Position numbers and translations under genes: made by a program. Below, piece after piece: positions 10,578 through 25,421 of a stretch of DNA of 64,000 nucleotides. The DNA comes from Vibrio gazogenes (GTDB lineage Bacteria; Pseudomonadota; Gammaproteobacteria; Enterobacterales; Vibrionaceae): NCBI RefSeq assembly GCF_002196515.1, contig NZ_CP018835.1, positions 2,418,001 to 2,482,000 of the forward strand, written 5' to 3'. Every line of letters begins with the position of its first letter. The first letter of the stretch is position 1. The notes beneath the pieces were generated by a model. It had not been told where the DNA came from. It saw only the letters and a program-made list of their open reading frames with translations, and did not search any database.

Positions 10578-11507
10578 ATGGGAAGGAAAATATATAAATA
10601 CTTGGGACCCGATATATTACCTTTAGCTTTTAATGAGAAAGGTAGTGTTAGCATAAAGTTCTCTCTTCCAAAAGATTACAATGACCCGTTTGAGTTGTTT
10701 CTGTCAATTGACCCTTCGCAAACAAAACCGGAACTACTAGCATTTTACAGAGATATTGTGCAAGAGATTCCGCAACACCCTACTACGTGCTTTTCTAAGT
10801 CTCCTATCGTCACCCCAATGTGGGCGCATTATGCTTCTAACTTAACTGGATTTGTTCTTGAATTTGATGAAGAACTATTAATGAATTTTGTAAATGGCTC
10901 GTACGTAACAGATGTTAAGTATCTCAATGAAACATCTTCGGAGGTTCGCGAGCAGCTTGAAAGAGCTTACTATGTAGGGAAGCCTAGGCATGCAATGTGG
11001 TTGAATCAGGCGGCTGGTCATATAGCTTATTTTAGCAAACATATATGCTGGAGTTATGAGGAAGAAAGACGGTTAGTGATCAATAGTGCAGACTTGGATA
11101 AGCTGGATCTAAATATGCTCTTACGTGTGCCCTCAGAGTGTGTAACTGCTGTTATTGCTGGCGCTCGAGTTAGTGAGGATAATTTTCAAAGGAGCGTTGG
11201 AATAGCAGATAGTATTAGATGTAAACATTACGGTCTATTTATCGGGAAAAGCTATAAACAGCCTTTCTTGAAAGATTTATCTGGTGCGAGTTACGTTTTC
11301 CGTGAGAATTGTATTGTCAGTACTGAATCGTATTGCGGACATTGTAAAGAGCCTGTCGAAGATTCTATAAATGATTTGTGTGCTTGGTGTGCTATCGACG
11401 ATATCCATATAAAAGATGCTATGGCTAGAAATCCCCTCAGGATGATGCATGAGATTGGGCGTCTTGACCAATATATTGAGCGTTTTAACTCAATAGGAAA
11501 GAAATAG
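10578..11507 (+). CDS. DUF2971 domain protein with C-terminal zinc-ribbon-like module
   Basis: 309 residues. The core shows the DUF2971 pattern: a Y.-[DN]PFE region (residues 35-40), CFS (71-73), then MWAHYASNLTGFVLEFD (81-97), and later KHICWSYEEERR (154-165). These are the conserved blocks of this uncharacterised family, found mostly in accessory regions. After the domain a CX2C-X11-CX2C set (Cys253, 256, 268, 271) suggests a bound zinc. The gene looks more AT-rich than its core neighbours and lies between tRNA-Leu and an integrase fragment, which points to acquisition by transfer. The biochemical function is unknown, and a role in phage defence is only a guess from location. Confidence 0.8.
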   Translation: MGRKIYKYLGPDILPLAFNEKGSVSIKFSLPKDYNDPFELFLSIDPSQTKPELLAFYRDIVQEIPQHPTTCFSKSPIVTPMWAHYASNLTGFVLEFDEELLMNFVNGSYVTDVKYLNETSSEVREQLERAYYVGKPRHAMWLNQAAGHIAYFSKHICWSYEEERRLVINSADLDKLDLNMLLRVPSECVTAVIAGARVSEDNFQRSVGIADSIRCKHYGLFIGKSYKQPFLKDLSGASYVFRENCIVSTESYCGHCKEPVEDSINDLCAWCAIDDIHIKDAMARNPLRMMHEIGRLDQYIERFNSIGKK

Positions 11508-11608
11508 TTCCTGGTGAACTTCGATTGATTGTTTTTTGACCTTTTTCACAGTTGGTGTTTTCCTTATATGTTTAAGTTTTTATTCAATTTTAAGCATATG
11601 AGGTATGT

Positions 11609-11833
11609 ATGGATAATTATCACATAACCAAAGATGGTGAGCAGTGGAAGCTTAAAAAGGAAGGTGCAGATAGGGCATCTAAAGTCGCTGATACTAAAGA
11701 AGAAATCATTAAGCAGACTCGTGAGTTTATGGAAGATAAAACTGCTTCTGTAAAAATTCACAAAGAAGATGGTAAGTTTCAGGAAGAGAGGACTTACCAG
11801 CGAAAAGATGATCCTAGGTCTAGTAAAGGGTAA
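11609..11833 (+). CDS. DUF2188 small protein
   Basis: 74 residues: an N-terminal HITKDGEQWKLKKEGADRAS strand-rich part, DTKEEIIKQTREFME helix, then KIHKEDGKFQEERTY. This is the DUF2188 layout (W.vk.EGa.rAs...dTk.EAi...r......l.ihg.DG.i...). It is small, charged and cytoplasmic, with function unknown. It is followed after 14 bases by a second small gene with a strong ribosome site, so the two are probably one transcript. Confidence 0.8.
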   Translation: MDNYHITKDGEQWKLKKEGADRASKVADTKEEIIKQTREFMEDKTASVKIHKEDGKFQEERTYQRKDDPRSSKG

Positions 11834-11847
11834 AAGGAGGTAATGCA

Positions 11848-12024
11848 ATGCCTGACAATTTAAAGCGAACACAACCAGAAGATCCGAAGAAAATTAATTT
11901 GGCACAAGCTTGGGAAGTTGATTATTGGACCAAAGCTTTAGGTGTGTCAGAAGCTAGATTACGCCAAGCGGTGAAAGCTGTAGGTGTGATGGTTTCTGAT
12001 GTGAAAATTTACCTTGGATTGTAA
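11848..12024 (+). CDS. DUF3606 small protein
   Basis: 58-residue protein. AAAGGAGG at 11833-11840 gives an excellent ribosome site eight bases before the ATG. The segments DPKKINLAQAWEVDYWTKAL and GVSEARLRQAVKAVG match the DUF3606 pattern (N..e..EV.YWt..fgvs...L..AV..vG). The fold is a short helical, helix-turn-helix-like unit, and members are often annotated as DUF3606 small proteins near mobile or stress genes. The function is unknown. Pairing with DUF2188 in one transcript supports a common role. Confidence 0.75.
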   Translation: MPDNLKRTQPEDPKKINLAQAWEVDYWTKALGVSEARLRQAVKAVGVMVSDVKIYLGL

Positions 12025-12040
12025 TAAACTGAAATAAAAC

Positions 12041-12090
12041 CAGTATCTTACATATATTATTTACTAGCTTAATAATTATGTAAGGTACTG
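12041..12090. repeat. Imperfect 14-base inverted repeat before the integrase fragment
   Basis: Left arm 12041-12054 (CAGTATCTTACATA) matches the reverse complement of right arm 12077-12090 at 13 of 14 positions, with 22 bases between. It lies three bases before the ATG of the integrase fragment, so it may be an operator or an integrase/excisionase binding site. Confidence 0.6.
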
Positions 12091-12093
12091 ATT

Positions 12094-12432
12094 ATGAATA
12101 GTGAAACCCGTCTGACGGTATCCTTCCTCAACAACCTTAAACCCAATCCGGCTAACGCCAAATCCACCGATTACGAAGTTAATTTATCCTCGATGAAAGA
12201 CTCAGGATTACCTACTGGCGTTCGCTGCTTAGTGGGTAAATCCGGTGGTAAACGCTTCCTGCTGCGTTATACCAGTCCGGTAACAGGCAAGAAGGCATCT
12301 ATTGGTCTTGGTAAACACCCTGAAACCGACCTATCCACATTGCGCAAAACAGCCAAAGAGTATCGCCAGCAAATTATTGAAGGGGGTTCTACCCATATTT
12401 GTACACAAAAAGTGTTGAATGTTGAGGGGTAA
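12094..12432 (+). pseudogene. Truncated tyrosine integrase, arm-binding domain only
   Basis: 112 residues. About residues 8-98 resemble the N-terminal arm-DNA-binding domain (DUF4102 type) of phage/island integrases: ...VRCLVGKSGGKRFLLRYTS..., GKKASIGLGKHPETDLSTLRKTAKEYRQQIIEGG. Intact integrases are about 400 residues and carry core-binding and catalytic (R..HxxR..Y) domains, and none follows in any frame. The last ~15 residues (THICTQKVLNVEG) do not fit the family, so the break is probably near base 12390. Read as the remnant of an integrated element. It may still express a DNA-binding protein. Confidence 0.7.
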
Positions 12433-12452
12433 ACTCAATCTCCTATAAATAT

Positions 12453-12496
12453 ATACCCAAGTAACCTGAAACTGCATCTTGAGATCATTTGGGTAT
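12453..12496. repeat. Interspersed palindromic repeat (ATACCCAA...TTTGGGTAT)
   Basis: Terminal arms ATACCCAA (12453-12460) and TTTGGGTAT (12488-12496) enclose about 27 bases with the CTGAAACTGCATCTTGAG core. I recall elements of this form as scattered intergenic repeats in Vibrio and related genera. Only one copy is in the window. Confidence 0.55.
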
Positions 12497-12499
12497 CGA

Positions 12500-12522
12500 G
12501 GGAAGCCTCGGCTTCCCTTTTT
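12500..12522 (+). terminator. Intrinsic terminator, plus strand
   Basis: Seven-base-pair stem (12500-12506 with 12511-12517) closed by a CTCG tetraloop and followed by five Ts. It would end transcription coming from the integrase fragment or small-gene block. Confidence 0.75.
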
Positions 12523-12816
12523 CCTACCGATGCATATGTTGCGCCTGACGCCACTTCAATTGTTCAAATCAGTTTTTACCCACCAAAAAATGGTTCTGTA
12601 TTTTTTACTTGATTGTTTTCCTTAAATTACATCAATTTTGTGATCTTAATTCCTTTAACATTTTGAGTTTTTTATCATACAGTAATGCTCTGCATTATTG
12701 AGCCGTAGTGTTCTGGTTGATGAACGAATGACCTGACTTGTGGGCAGATGCTGTTGCATACATCTACAATGTGAAAGTCATGGATAGTTCTTATAGATAA
12801 GAGTGTTAATTCGATT

Positions 12817-14091
12817 GTGGCAAATATAAAAATAACAGTAGACAGATTACAGCCGGGATTACACATCCGCTTGCCCGTGAAGTGGAATGATCACCCCTTT
12901 TTGTTGAATAGTTTTAAAATCAAAAACCAAGATCAGATTAATATTATTAAGCATCTTGGTATTCAGCATGTTTATTTGAATCCCGCTCAAAGTGATACCC
13001 AACCATTGCCTCTGCAAACATTGAAAAGTGAAGGTAATGATGACCCAACGCCGTCAGAGGATGAATCAGCCATTGATGATGAGGCTAAAAAACTCTGGCA
13101 AGAGAAAGAAAGCCGGATTGATAAACTGAAAGCCTACCGTCGTCGTGTTGTTCGTTGTGAAAAAGAATTCGAACGCTCTCTGGCCCGGATTCGAAGTGTG
13201 ATGAATAAGATTCGCAACCGTCCTCAGGATGCAGTGGAGGAAGCCTCCCAATTGGTGGCGGATGTTGTTGATGAGTTGTTGTCTGAAGATAGTGTGACTC
13301 TCCATCTGATGAACAGTAAAAGTGAGTTTGAAGATATCTATTTTCATTCGCTGAATGTGTCTGTGATTGCAATGATGATTGGCCGGGTTAAAGGGTTTGA
13401 TGCAGAGAAGATCAGAGAGTTAGCTTTTGCTGCGTTGTTCCATGATATCGGTAAAATTAAAGTGCCAGCTGCCATTGTCAGGAAACAGACACCACTTACG
13501 GAACCGGAAAAAAACTACCTGAAGCAACATACACGTTATGGTATTGACATTGCCAATGGTATTGAAGGATTTCCAGAGAGCGCGAAACGGGTGATTAGTC
13601 AGCATCATGAGCAGATGGATGGTTCCGGTTATCCTGAAGGGCTGAAAGGTGATGATATCGATGAGTTAGCGCAGATTATTGCTGTAGCAAACGCTTTTGA
13701 TTCACTGTGTCATTGCAATATAGTCAGTGAACAGAAAATTCCTTATGCCGCACTATCGCATTTATATAAAAACTGCCGAAATTTATACAATTTTGATAAT
13801 TTAAGCATTTTAGTGAAGTTTATGGGCGTTTATCCACCGGGGACGGTTGTGCAATTATCAAATGACATGGTTGGTCTGGTGATTTCGATTAACTCAAATG
13901 ATTTACTTTATCCGAGTGTCCTGATTTATGACCCATCAGTGCCAAGGACGGAAGCGCCAATTGTGGATTTGGCAGAGAAAGAGTTAACGATTGTCAATGT
14001 CATTTTACCAGCAAAACTACCGGATAAAGTGCGTGAATATTTGAACCCTCGTTCACGGATTTCGTACTTTTTTGATAGTGATGATCAGTAA
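12817..14091 (+). CDS. HD-GYP domain phosphodiesterase with DUF3391 N-terminal domain
   Basis: 424 residues from a GTG start. Residues 1-about 110 match DUF3391 (MANIKITVDRLQPGLHIRLP...), and a charged helical linker follows. The HD-GYP catalytic domain has HD at 209-210 (ALFHDIGKIKVP) and the full HHEQMDGSGYP motif at 263-273. All metal ligands and the GYP signature are present, so hydrolysis of cyclic di-GMP is the expected activity, linking it to motility or biofilm control. There is no receiver or membrane segment, so it is cytoplasmic. It is monocistronic, between the accessory block and the rRNA operon. Confidence 0.93.
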   Translation: MANIKITVDRLQPGLHIRLPVKWNDHPFLLNSFKIKNQDQINIIKHLGIQHVYLNPAQSDTQPLPLQTLKSEGNDDPTPSEDESAIDDEAKKLWQEKESRIDKLKAYRRRVVRCEKEFERSLARIRSVMNKIRNRPQDAVEEASQLVADVVDELLSEDSVTLHLMNSKSEFEDIYFHSLNVSVIAMMIGRVKGFDAEKIRELAFAALFHDIGKIKVPAAIVRKQTPLTEPEKNYLKQHTRYGIDIANGIEGFPESAKRVISQHHEQMDGSGYPEGLKGDDIDELAQIIAVANAFDSLCHCNIVSEQKIPYAALSHLYKNCRNLYNFDNLSILVKFMGVYPPGTVVQLSNDMVGLVISINSNDLLYPSVLIYDPSVPRTEAPIVDLAEKELTIVNVILPAKLPDKVREYLNPRSRISYFFDSDDQ

Positions 14092-14147
14092 TTGTGTTTG
14101 AAAAAACAGCAAATCATAAAAAAATCCAAATCATCCATAAAAAGTGT

Positions 14148-14175
14148 TTGACTCTAAGATTTATCTCGTTAGAAT
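14148..14175 (+). promoter_or_regulatory. rRNA operon promoter
   Basis: TTGACT (14148-14153), 16-base spacer, TAGAAT (14170-14175), preceded by A/T tracts like an UP element and followed by GGCCGCC, the GC-rich discriminator that makes rRNA promoters sensitive to ppGpp. Confidence 0.85.
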
Positions 14176-14208
14176 GGCCGCCTCTTCGAACGGAGAACGT
14201 TTTGAAGA

Positions 14209-14222
14209 ATCGCTCTTTAACA
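14209..14222 (+). promoter_or_regulatory. boxA antitermination site, 16S leader
   Basis: CGCTCTTTAACA matches the rrn boxA core, bound by NusB-S10 for antitermination. Confidence 0.85.
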
Positions 14223-14237
14223 ATATAGACCAATCAA

Positions 14238-14254
14238 TCTGTGTGGGCACTCGT
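14238..14254 (+). other. Left arm of 16S RNase III processing stem
   Basis: This stretch (TCTGTGTGGGCACTCGTC) is complementary, with G-U pairs, to 16007-16023 downstream of 16S. The long pre-16S stem so formed is the expected RNase III substrate. Confidence 0.7.
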
Positions 14255-14448
14255 CGATAAATATCCAATAAGATTTTATCAATGAACCGAGTGACCAATA
14301 TCAAGTTGGAAAACAGTTTTCTGTTATCTGACAAGAGCACAGTCAATTCAACATTACTTATGTAATGTCACTTTTTGCTTCTGCTTTTTTAAAAGCGGAG
14401 ACGAAAAGCAGTATTCATTGAGCCGACACTTTGGTGTCACAAAAACTT

Positions 14449-15990
<1,542 letters not shown>

Positions 15991-16172
15991 CGAAAAGATA
16001 TTTGAGATGAGTGTCCACACAGATTGATTTGGTTTATGTAGAGTGCATTGCAATATGATTTTTCTGAGTTCGAGGAAGGCAATTGACGAAGGAAGGCGTT
16101 TACTGTTGTAAACAACTGACTGAGGATAAGCCGCCTGACACGGAAATAAGAGAAAGCATGAAGCAAGAAATT

Positions 16173-16248
16173 GTCCCGTTCGTCTAGAGGCCTAGGACAC
16201 CGCCCTTTCACGGCGGTAACAGGGGTTCGACTCCCCTACGGGATACCA
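16173..16248 (+). tRNA. tRNA-Glu(TTC)
   Basis: 76 nt with encoded CCA. Anticodon loop CTTTCAC reads TTC. It is first of three tRNAs in the 16S-23S spacer. The end pair of the acceptor is G-T and the discriminator is A. Confidence 0.97.
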
Positions 16249-16265
16249 CTTCCCTAGTGAAGTCT

Positions 16266-16341
16266 GGGTCGTTAGCTCAGCTGGTAGAGCAGTTGGCTTT
16301 TAACCAATTGGTCACAGGTTCGAATCCTGTACGACCCACCA
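16266..16341 (+). tRNA. tRNA-Lys(TTT)
   Basis: 76 nt with encoded CCA. GGGTCGT/ACGACCC acceptor, anticodon loop CTTTTAA reads TTT. Second tRNA of the spacer. Confidence 0.97.
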
Positions 16342-16373
16342 TTTTCCTCCTGTTTGAGGAAACGCCTGAAAGT

Positions 16374-16449
16374 GGGCGATTAGCTCAGTTGGGAGAGCAC
16401 CTGCCTTACAAGCAGGGGGTCACTGGTTCGAACCCGGTATCGCCCACCA
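16374..16449 (+). tRNA. tRNA-Val(TAC)
   Basis: 76 nt with encoded CCA. GGGCGAT/ATCGCCC acceptor, anticodon TAC. Third tRNA of the spacer. The Glu-Lys-Val set is one of the spacer types known in Vibrio. Confidence 0.97.
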
Positions 16450-16807
16450 CTTTCTAACTATTTTTGGCTCGACAACTCAAACCAGCGGTTTTAACCGATG
16501 TGGTTCGATTTTGTGGCGCTGAAAGTCATTAGAAAGTGTTGCTTGAAGTAACAAGTATTGCACTTTGCTCTTTAACAATTTGGAAAGCTGACAAAATAAT
16601 GTGTGTTTCTTTGGAAACAGACGATTATTTGTAAAAGTTCTCAATCCTTTCTCGAAAGAGAAAGACCAACACAATCAAGTGTTCTTGGAATGACACGATT
16701 TAGTGTCTATTCAATTGAGTCCGGCAAAACCAGTCTCTCACTCATGTAAAATAATGAGAGACACCTAGGTTACTGATAATGCAGCTCGAAACTTCTTCGG
16801 GTTGTAT
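16450..16807 (+). other. 16S-23S spacer, distal part
   Basis: No gene. It holds a second boxA (16566-16577) and the left arm of the 23S processing stem immediately before the mature 23S start. Confidence 0.7.
16566..16577 (+). promoter_or_regulatory. boxA antitermination site, 23S leader
   Basis: TGCTCTTTAACA is the canonical boxA, about 230 bases before 23S. Confidence 0.85.
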
Positions 16808-19697
<2,890 letters not shown>

Positions 19698-19774
19698 ACA
19701 ACACCGAAGGGGTTTTAGGGCTCATAAGAGACTTGATTGTGTAGAGAGAATCAGCTTTTCGAATTGAAAGAATT

Positions 19775-19893
19775 TGCTTGGCGACGATAGCGTTTTGGAC
19801 CCACCTGACTCCATGCCGAACTCAGACGTGAAACGAAACAGCGCCGATGGTAGTGTGGGGTCTCCCCATGTGAGAGTAGGACATCGCCAGGCT
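19775..19893 (+). rRNA. 5S ribosomal RNA, copy 1
   Basis: About 119 nt. The closing helix is GCTTGGCGA with TCGCCAGGC. The internal loop section CCATGCCGAACTCAG is conserved. It follows 23S by 77 bases. Confidence 0.96.
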
Positions 19894-20076
19894 TTAATTT
19901 ATTGTTTGTCTAACTGAAGCTTGATGCTTTTGATAGCTGCGATGCTCATGTGCACTTGCACACTGCGCGTCTCACTTCAAAATCCTCAGCGCACAGCGAC
20001 AAACGTCTCAATGAAGCAATGAGATTGTAAGACTTTATTGAGTAAATGTCTGTAGAGACAAGCTATTACCCAATTT

Positions 20077-20152
<76 letters not shown>

Positions 20153-20172
20153 TTATACAGAATATTAAATTT

Positions 20173-20291
20173 TGTTTAGCGGCCATAGCGTTTTGGACCC
20201 ACCTGATTCCATGCCGAACTCAGAAGTGAAACGAAACTGCGCCGATGGTAGTGTGGGGTCTCCCCATGTGAGAGTAGGTCACTGCTAAACA
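20173..20291 (+). rRNA. 5S ribosomal RNA, copy 2
   Basis: About 119 nt, closely similar to copy 1 but with a different closing helix (GTTTAGCGG with CTGCTAAAC) and several internal changes. It is the last gene of the operon. Confidence 0.95.
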
Positions 20292-20298
20292 CCAATTG

Positions 20299-20327
20299 AA
20301 AGCCCTGACGATGTCAGGGCTTTTTTC
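20299..20327 (+). terminator. rRNA operon terminator
   Basis: Strong GC stem AGCCCTGAC/GTCAGGGCT (20301-20309 with 20313-20321) followed by six Ts. Confidence 0.92.
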
Positions 20328-20462
20328 GTATGGTTTTATTCATTCGTTTATTTTCTCGATGATTTATCTGCAAATAAAGAAAAAGCTGATGTATGACATC
20401 AGCTTTCAATCACTTCTATAAAATGGCTTTGTATGCGTCTAGCTATTACCAGTCGGTACTTT

Positions 20463-21068
20463 TTAGTTTAAGAAGCTTGGGATTTTTGATTCATATTCGG
20501 CAATTTTATCTTCATGCTGAAGTGTCAGGCCGATATTATCCAATCCGTTTAGAAGACAATGGCGACGGAATTCATCGATTTCAAAACTGTACTCTTTACC
20601 ATTTGCCGACACTTTCATCGCTTCCAGATCAACGGTAATCTCAGCGCCTTCATTGGCTTCAACATACTGGAAAAGCGCATCGACTTCACTTTCTTTCAGG
20701 CGAACCGGCACCATTTGGTTGTTGATTGAGTTGCCGTAAAAAATATCAGCAAAGCTTGGTGCTATCATCACCTGAATCCCGTAATCAGCCAAAGCCCATG
20801 GTGCATGTTCACGGGATGAACCACAACCAAAGTTCTCACGAGCTAGCAGAATACTTGCTCCCTGATAACGGGGGGCATTCATCACAAACTCAGGGTTGGG
20901 TTGTTGACCGGCATCATCTAGGAAGCGCCAGTCATGGAATAGATGTTTACCAAAACCGATACGGTTTACTTTTTGTAAAAACTGCTTCGGGATAATCGCA
21001 TCAGTATCGACGTTCGCTGCATCCAGCGGAACGACTAAACCTGTATGTTTTTTAAATCCTGACATCAT
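20463..21068 (-). CDS. leuD: 3-isopropylmalate dehydratase small subunit
   Basis: Swivel subunit of the LeuCD isomerase that converts 2- to 3-isopropylmalate in leucine synthesis. 201 residues, the usual length. The motifs [12 protein letters not shown] and the substrate-loop region NFGCGSS are intact. Its ATG shares bases with the end of leuC, so the subunits are translated together. Last gene of leuABCD. Confidence 0.97.
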   Translation of the reverse strand: MMSGFKKHTGLVVPLDAANVDTDAIIPKQFLQKVNRIGFGKHLFHDWRFLDDAGQQPNPEFVMNAPRYQGASILLARENFGCGSSREHAPWALADYGIQVMIAPSFADIFYGNSINNQMVPVRLKESEVDALFQYVEANEGAEITVDLEAMKVSANGKEYSFEIDEFRRHCLLNGLDNIGLTLQHEDKIAEYESKIPSFLN

Positions 21069-22483
21069 TATTCCCCTTGCTCAAGTGTACGAATATCAAC
21101 AAAGTGTCCAGCGATTGCTGCTGCTGCTGCCATGGCTGGACTGACAAGGTGCGTGCGACCCGCTCGGCCCTGACGTCCTTCAAAGTTTCGATTGGATGTT
21201 GATGCACAGCGTTCTCCTGGTCCTAGGCGATCATTATTCATCGCCAGACACATTGAGCATCCCGGTAAACGCCATTCAAACCCGGCATCGGTAAAGATTT
21301 TATCTAAACCTTCTGATTCAGCTTGGGCTTTGACCTGCTCTGAACCTGGTACAACGATTGCCTGAACGTGCGATGCGACTTTTTTACCTTGGGCAATGTG
21401 TGCCGCTGCACGCATGTCTTCAATCCGGGAATTGGTACAAGAACCGATGAAAACTTTATCGACATTATAGTCGGATAGCAGTTTGCCGCCTTCAAGCCCC
21501 ATATAGTTCAGTGCTTTGGTCGCAGATGATTGCTCGATTAAATCAGTAAAATTTTCCGGAGCCGGAATAGGGGCATCAATCGAAATGACTTGTCCCGGGT
21601 TGGTACCCCATGTTACTTGAGGTTTAATGTCTGCTGCATCTAATGTCACCACGGCATCGTATTCGGCACCATCGTCAGACTGCAACGTTTGCCAGTATTC
21701 GACTGCACTGTCCCAGTTTTCACCTGTCGGTGCAAACTTACGACCTTTAATATAGTCATATGTCGTTTGATCCGGTGCGACCAGGCCTGCTTTGGCACCC
21801 AGTTCTATCGCCATGTTACAAACGGTCATTCGACCTTCCATTGACAGATCTCGAATCGCCTGACCACAGAATTCAACGACATATCCGGTCCCGCCTGCTG
21901 CTGTGGTTTTACCGATGATCGCCAGCACGATATCTTTTGCAGTAATTCCCTTGGCAACCTTGCCTTTGACTTCAATTTTCATTGTTTTGGCACGTGCTTG
22001 CTTGAGGGTTTGTGTGGCAAGGACGTGTTCAACTTCAGACGTCCCGATCCCGAAAGCCAGTGAGCCGAATGCTCCGTGTGTTGCCGTATGAGAATCACCA
22101 CAAACAATGGTCATTCCCGGTAGGGTAATCCCCAACTCTGGCCCCATAACGTGCACGATACCCTGATATTTGTGATTGATATCGTAGAGTGTGACACCGA
22201 ACTCTTCGCAGTTTTTTGAGAGCGTTTCCATCTGGATTTGAGCCATCTCACCGGAAGCTCTGATATCTTTCGTGGTTGTAGAGACGTTATGGTCCATGGT
22301 GGCAAAGGTTTTGTTGACCTGACGGACTGAACGACCTTTTTCCCGGAGTCCGTCGAAAGCTTGTGGTGACGTGACTTCATGAACTAAATGACGATCGATA
22401 TACAAAATCGGGTTCTCACCTTCAGCGGCGACCACGACATGTGCATCGTAGATTTTTTCGTATAATGTTTTTGCTTTTGACAT
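21068..22483 (-). CDS. leuC: 3-isopropylmalate dehydratase large subunit
   Basis: Aconitase-family subunit carrying the [4Fe-4S] cluster. 471 residues. The cluster ligands are visible as Cys349 (IGSCTNSR) and Cys409/Cys412 ([10 protein letters not shown]). It pairs with LeuD to isomerise isopropylmalate. The gap to leuB is about 60 bases, and it overlaps leuD by one base. Confidence 0.97.
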   Translation of the reverse strand: MSKAKTLYEKIYDAHVVVAAEGENPILYIDRHLVHEVTSPQAFDGLREKGRSVRQVNKTFATMDHNVSTTTKDIRASGEMAQIQMETLSKNCEEFGVTLYDINHKYQGIVHVMGPELGITLPGMTIVCGDSHTATHGAFGSLAFGIGTSEVEHVLATQTLKQARAKTMKIEVKGKVAKGITAKDIVLAIIGKTTAAGGTGYVVEFCGQAIRDLSMEGRMTVCNMAIELGAKAGLVAPDQTTYDYIKGRKFAPTGENWDSAVEYWQTLQSDDGAEYDAVVTLDAADIKPQVTWGTNPGQVISIDAPIPAPENFTDLIEQSSATKALNYMGLEGGKLLSDYNVDKVFIGSCTNSRIEDMRAAAHIAQGKKVASHVQAIVVPGSEQVKAQAESEGLDKIFTDAGFEWRLPGCSMCLAMNNDRLGPGERCASTSNRNFEGRQGRAGRTHLVSPAMAAAAAIAGHFVDIRTLEQGE

Positions 22484-22542
22484 TGCTTCTACCTTGAGCT
22501 TGTTCGTGGACCGAGAATCCTCTCGGTCACATGCTTATGCAC

Positions 22543-23652
<1,110 letters not shown>

Positions 23653-23738
23653 TCACTCTTGTATTTATTGATTTGTTACCTACGTCGGTCTGTGTGACAC
23701 AATGAGACCGACGCCTAGGGCCTTATATTTATTGTTGC

Positions 23739-25286
23739 TTATACTGTGGCTATTTTTTTCTTTTTAATGACTTCGATCTGATCGGCTCGGTGAATACTGT
23801 TGATCACATGTAATAATGCTTCTCCTGATGCTTCAACAATATCGGTGGATATTCCCGTTCCGTGGTATTTTCGGCCTTTATAGTTGGCGATAATATCTGC
23901 TTGTCCTAAACCGTCTTCACCTTCTCCTTTCGCGGTCAGATCGAATTTATCGAGGACGATATCGTAACCAGTAACACGATAAATGCATTGATACAATGCG
24001 TCTACCGGACCGTTACCGACAGCGGCTTCGCATTTTTCTTCATCGCCACATTGCAGTTTTATCGTGGTGGTTGCCATCACGCTGCCTGATTGAACGCTCA
24101 GATAGTTTAGTTTGTAGAAGTCGTCTTCTTCACGCAAATTGGAGAAGAACATCAAGGATTCTAAGTCATAATCGAACACCTGACCTTTACGGTCAGCAAG
24201 TTTTAGGAAATCTTCATAAAGTGCATCCAAGCTATATTCATCTTCCTGATAGCCCATTGCATCCATATGACTTTTCACCGCAGCCCTGCCACTACGACTT
24301 GTCAGATTTAATGCCTGATTTTTCAGGCCAATTGACTCTGGAGTCATAATTTCATAGGTATTCTTATTTTTCAGCATCCCATCCTGGTGGATGCCGGAAG
24401 AATGGCTGAATGCATTGGCGCCCACGATTGCTTTATTGCTTTGGATCGGCATATTACAGATCTGGCTGACCATTTTACTTGTCCGGTGAATTTCCTCGTG
24501 CCTAATACCAGTATGAACACCTAAAAACTCTTGGCGAGTCTTGATGATCATCGCGATCTCTTCCAGCGCACAGTTTCCGGCACGTTCACCGATACCGTTG
24601 ATTGTTCCTTCAACTTGACGGGCGCCGGCCTGAACAGCAGAGATCGAGTTGGCAACGGACATTCCCAAATCATCGTGGCAGTGGACAGAAATTATCGCTT
24701 TATCAATGTTGGGGACACGATTGAATAATGTCTGAATGATACCACCAAATTCCCCCGGAACTGTATAACCAACTGTGTCAGGGATATTAATTGTTCTGGC
24801 ACCAGCTTCTATTGCGGCTTCAACCATACGGCATAAGTTATCGATAGGGGTTCGCCCTGCGTCCTCACAAGAGAATTCAACATCATCCGTATAACGACGA
24901 GCATGTTTGATCGCTTTGACCCCCATCTCTACCACTTGATCATAGCTACGACGAAGCTTGTCCTGAACATGAACCGTTGAGGTTGAAATGAACGTGTGAA
25001 TTCGGAATGCTTCAGCAACTTTTAAGGCTTCGCCTGCGGCATCAATATCTTTTTCTACAGCGCGGGCAAGTGCACAGACTCGGCTGTTTTTGATGTTTTT
25101 AGCGATGGTTTGTACCGATTCAAAGTCGCCCGGAGAAGAGACTGGAAAGCCGGCTTCAATCACATCCACTCCCAGTCGTTCCAGAGCGTAGGCAATTTGT
25201 AATTTTTCTCTCACCGTTAAACTGGCAGATAATGCTTGTTCTCCGTCCCGTAAGGTTGTATCGAAGATAATGACCTGATCGTTCAT
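23739..25286 (-). CDS. leuA: 2-isopropylmalate synthase
   Basis: Committed step of leucine synthesis: acetyl-CoA plus 2-ketoisovalerate. 515 residues. The HMGL-type TIM barrel begins with TTLRDGEQA (10-18), the metal site includes [15 protein letters not shown], and GIHQDGMLK is present. The C-terminal roughly 130 residues form the leucine-binding regulatory domain responsible for feedback inhibition. First structural gene after the leader and attenuator. The ribosome site AGGAG lies just upstream. Confidence 0.97.
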   Translation of the reverse strand: MNDQVIIFDTTLRDGEQALSASLTVREKLQIAYALERLGVDVIEAGFPVSSPGDFESVQTIAKNIKNSRVCALARAVEKDIDAAGEALKVAEAFRIHTFISTSTVHVQDKLRRSYDQVVEMGVKAIKHARRYTDDVEFSCEDAGRTPIDNLCRMVEAAIEAGARTINIPDTVGYTVPGEFGGIIQTLFNRVPNIDKAIISVHCHDDLGMSVANSISAVQAGARQVEGTINGIGERAGNCALEEIAMIIKTRQEFLGVHTGIRHEEIHRTSKMVSQICNMPIQSNKAIVGANAFSHSSGIHQDGMLKNKNTYEIMTPESIGLKNQALNLTSRSGRAAVKSHMDAMGYQEDEYSLDALYEDFLKLADRKGQVFDYDLESLMFFSNLREEDDFYKLNYLSVQSGSVMATTTIKLQCGDEEKCEAAVGNGPVDALYQCIYRVTGYDIVLDKFDLTAKGEGEDGLGQADIIANYKGRKYHGTGISTDIVEASGEALLHVINSIHRADQIEVIKKKKIATV

Positions 25287-25361
25287 ATTGGCTGGCTCCT
25301 AGACCGGTAAGTGGTTGTGTTTGCTCACTTGATATTTTTTTGTTAAGTACTTTCAGCTATA

Positions 25362-25390
25362 AAAAAACCCGCATTTCGATGCGGGTTTTT
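25362..25390 (-). terminator. leu attenuator terminator
   Basis: Seven-base-pair GC stem (25368-25374 with 25379-25385), TTCG-type loop and a T-run on the minus strand, between the leader peptide and leuA. Symmetric A/T flanks mean it could also stop transcription on the other strand. Confidence 0.88.
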
Positions 25391-25421
25391 GTGATTCTTT
25401 GTGGTGTTTTCTGTCCACTGG

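Larger units (their letters stand above)
12433..12816 (+). other. Intergenic stretch with repeat and terminator, AT-rich
   Basis: Holds the palindromic repeat at 12453-12496 and the terminator at 12500-12522, then about 290 AT-rich bases up to the HD-GYP start with no convincing gene. It is probably the right-hand border of the accessory block. Confidence 0.5.
14092..14448 (+). other. rRNA operon promoter and leader region
   Basis: No protein gene. It contains an AT-rich UP-like tract (14101-14147), the promoter at 14148-14175, a GC-rich discriminator, boxA at 14209-14222 and the left arm of the 16S processing stem. Confidence 0.8.

Noticed and set aside
12433..12620. Copy of the tRNA-Leu 3' end as attachment site
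   Set aside because: Only a short loose resemblance (GTTCAAAT...ACCCACCA); no true duplicate of the tRNA end was found.
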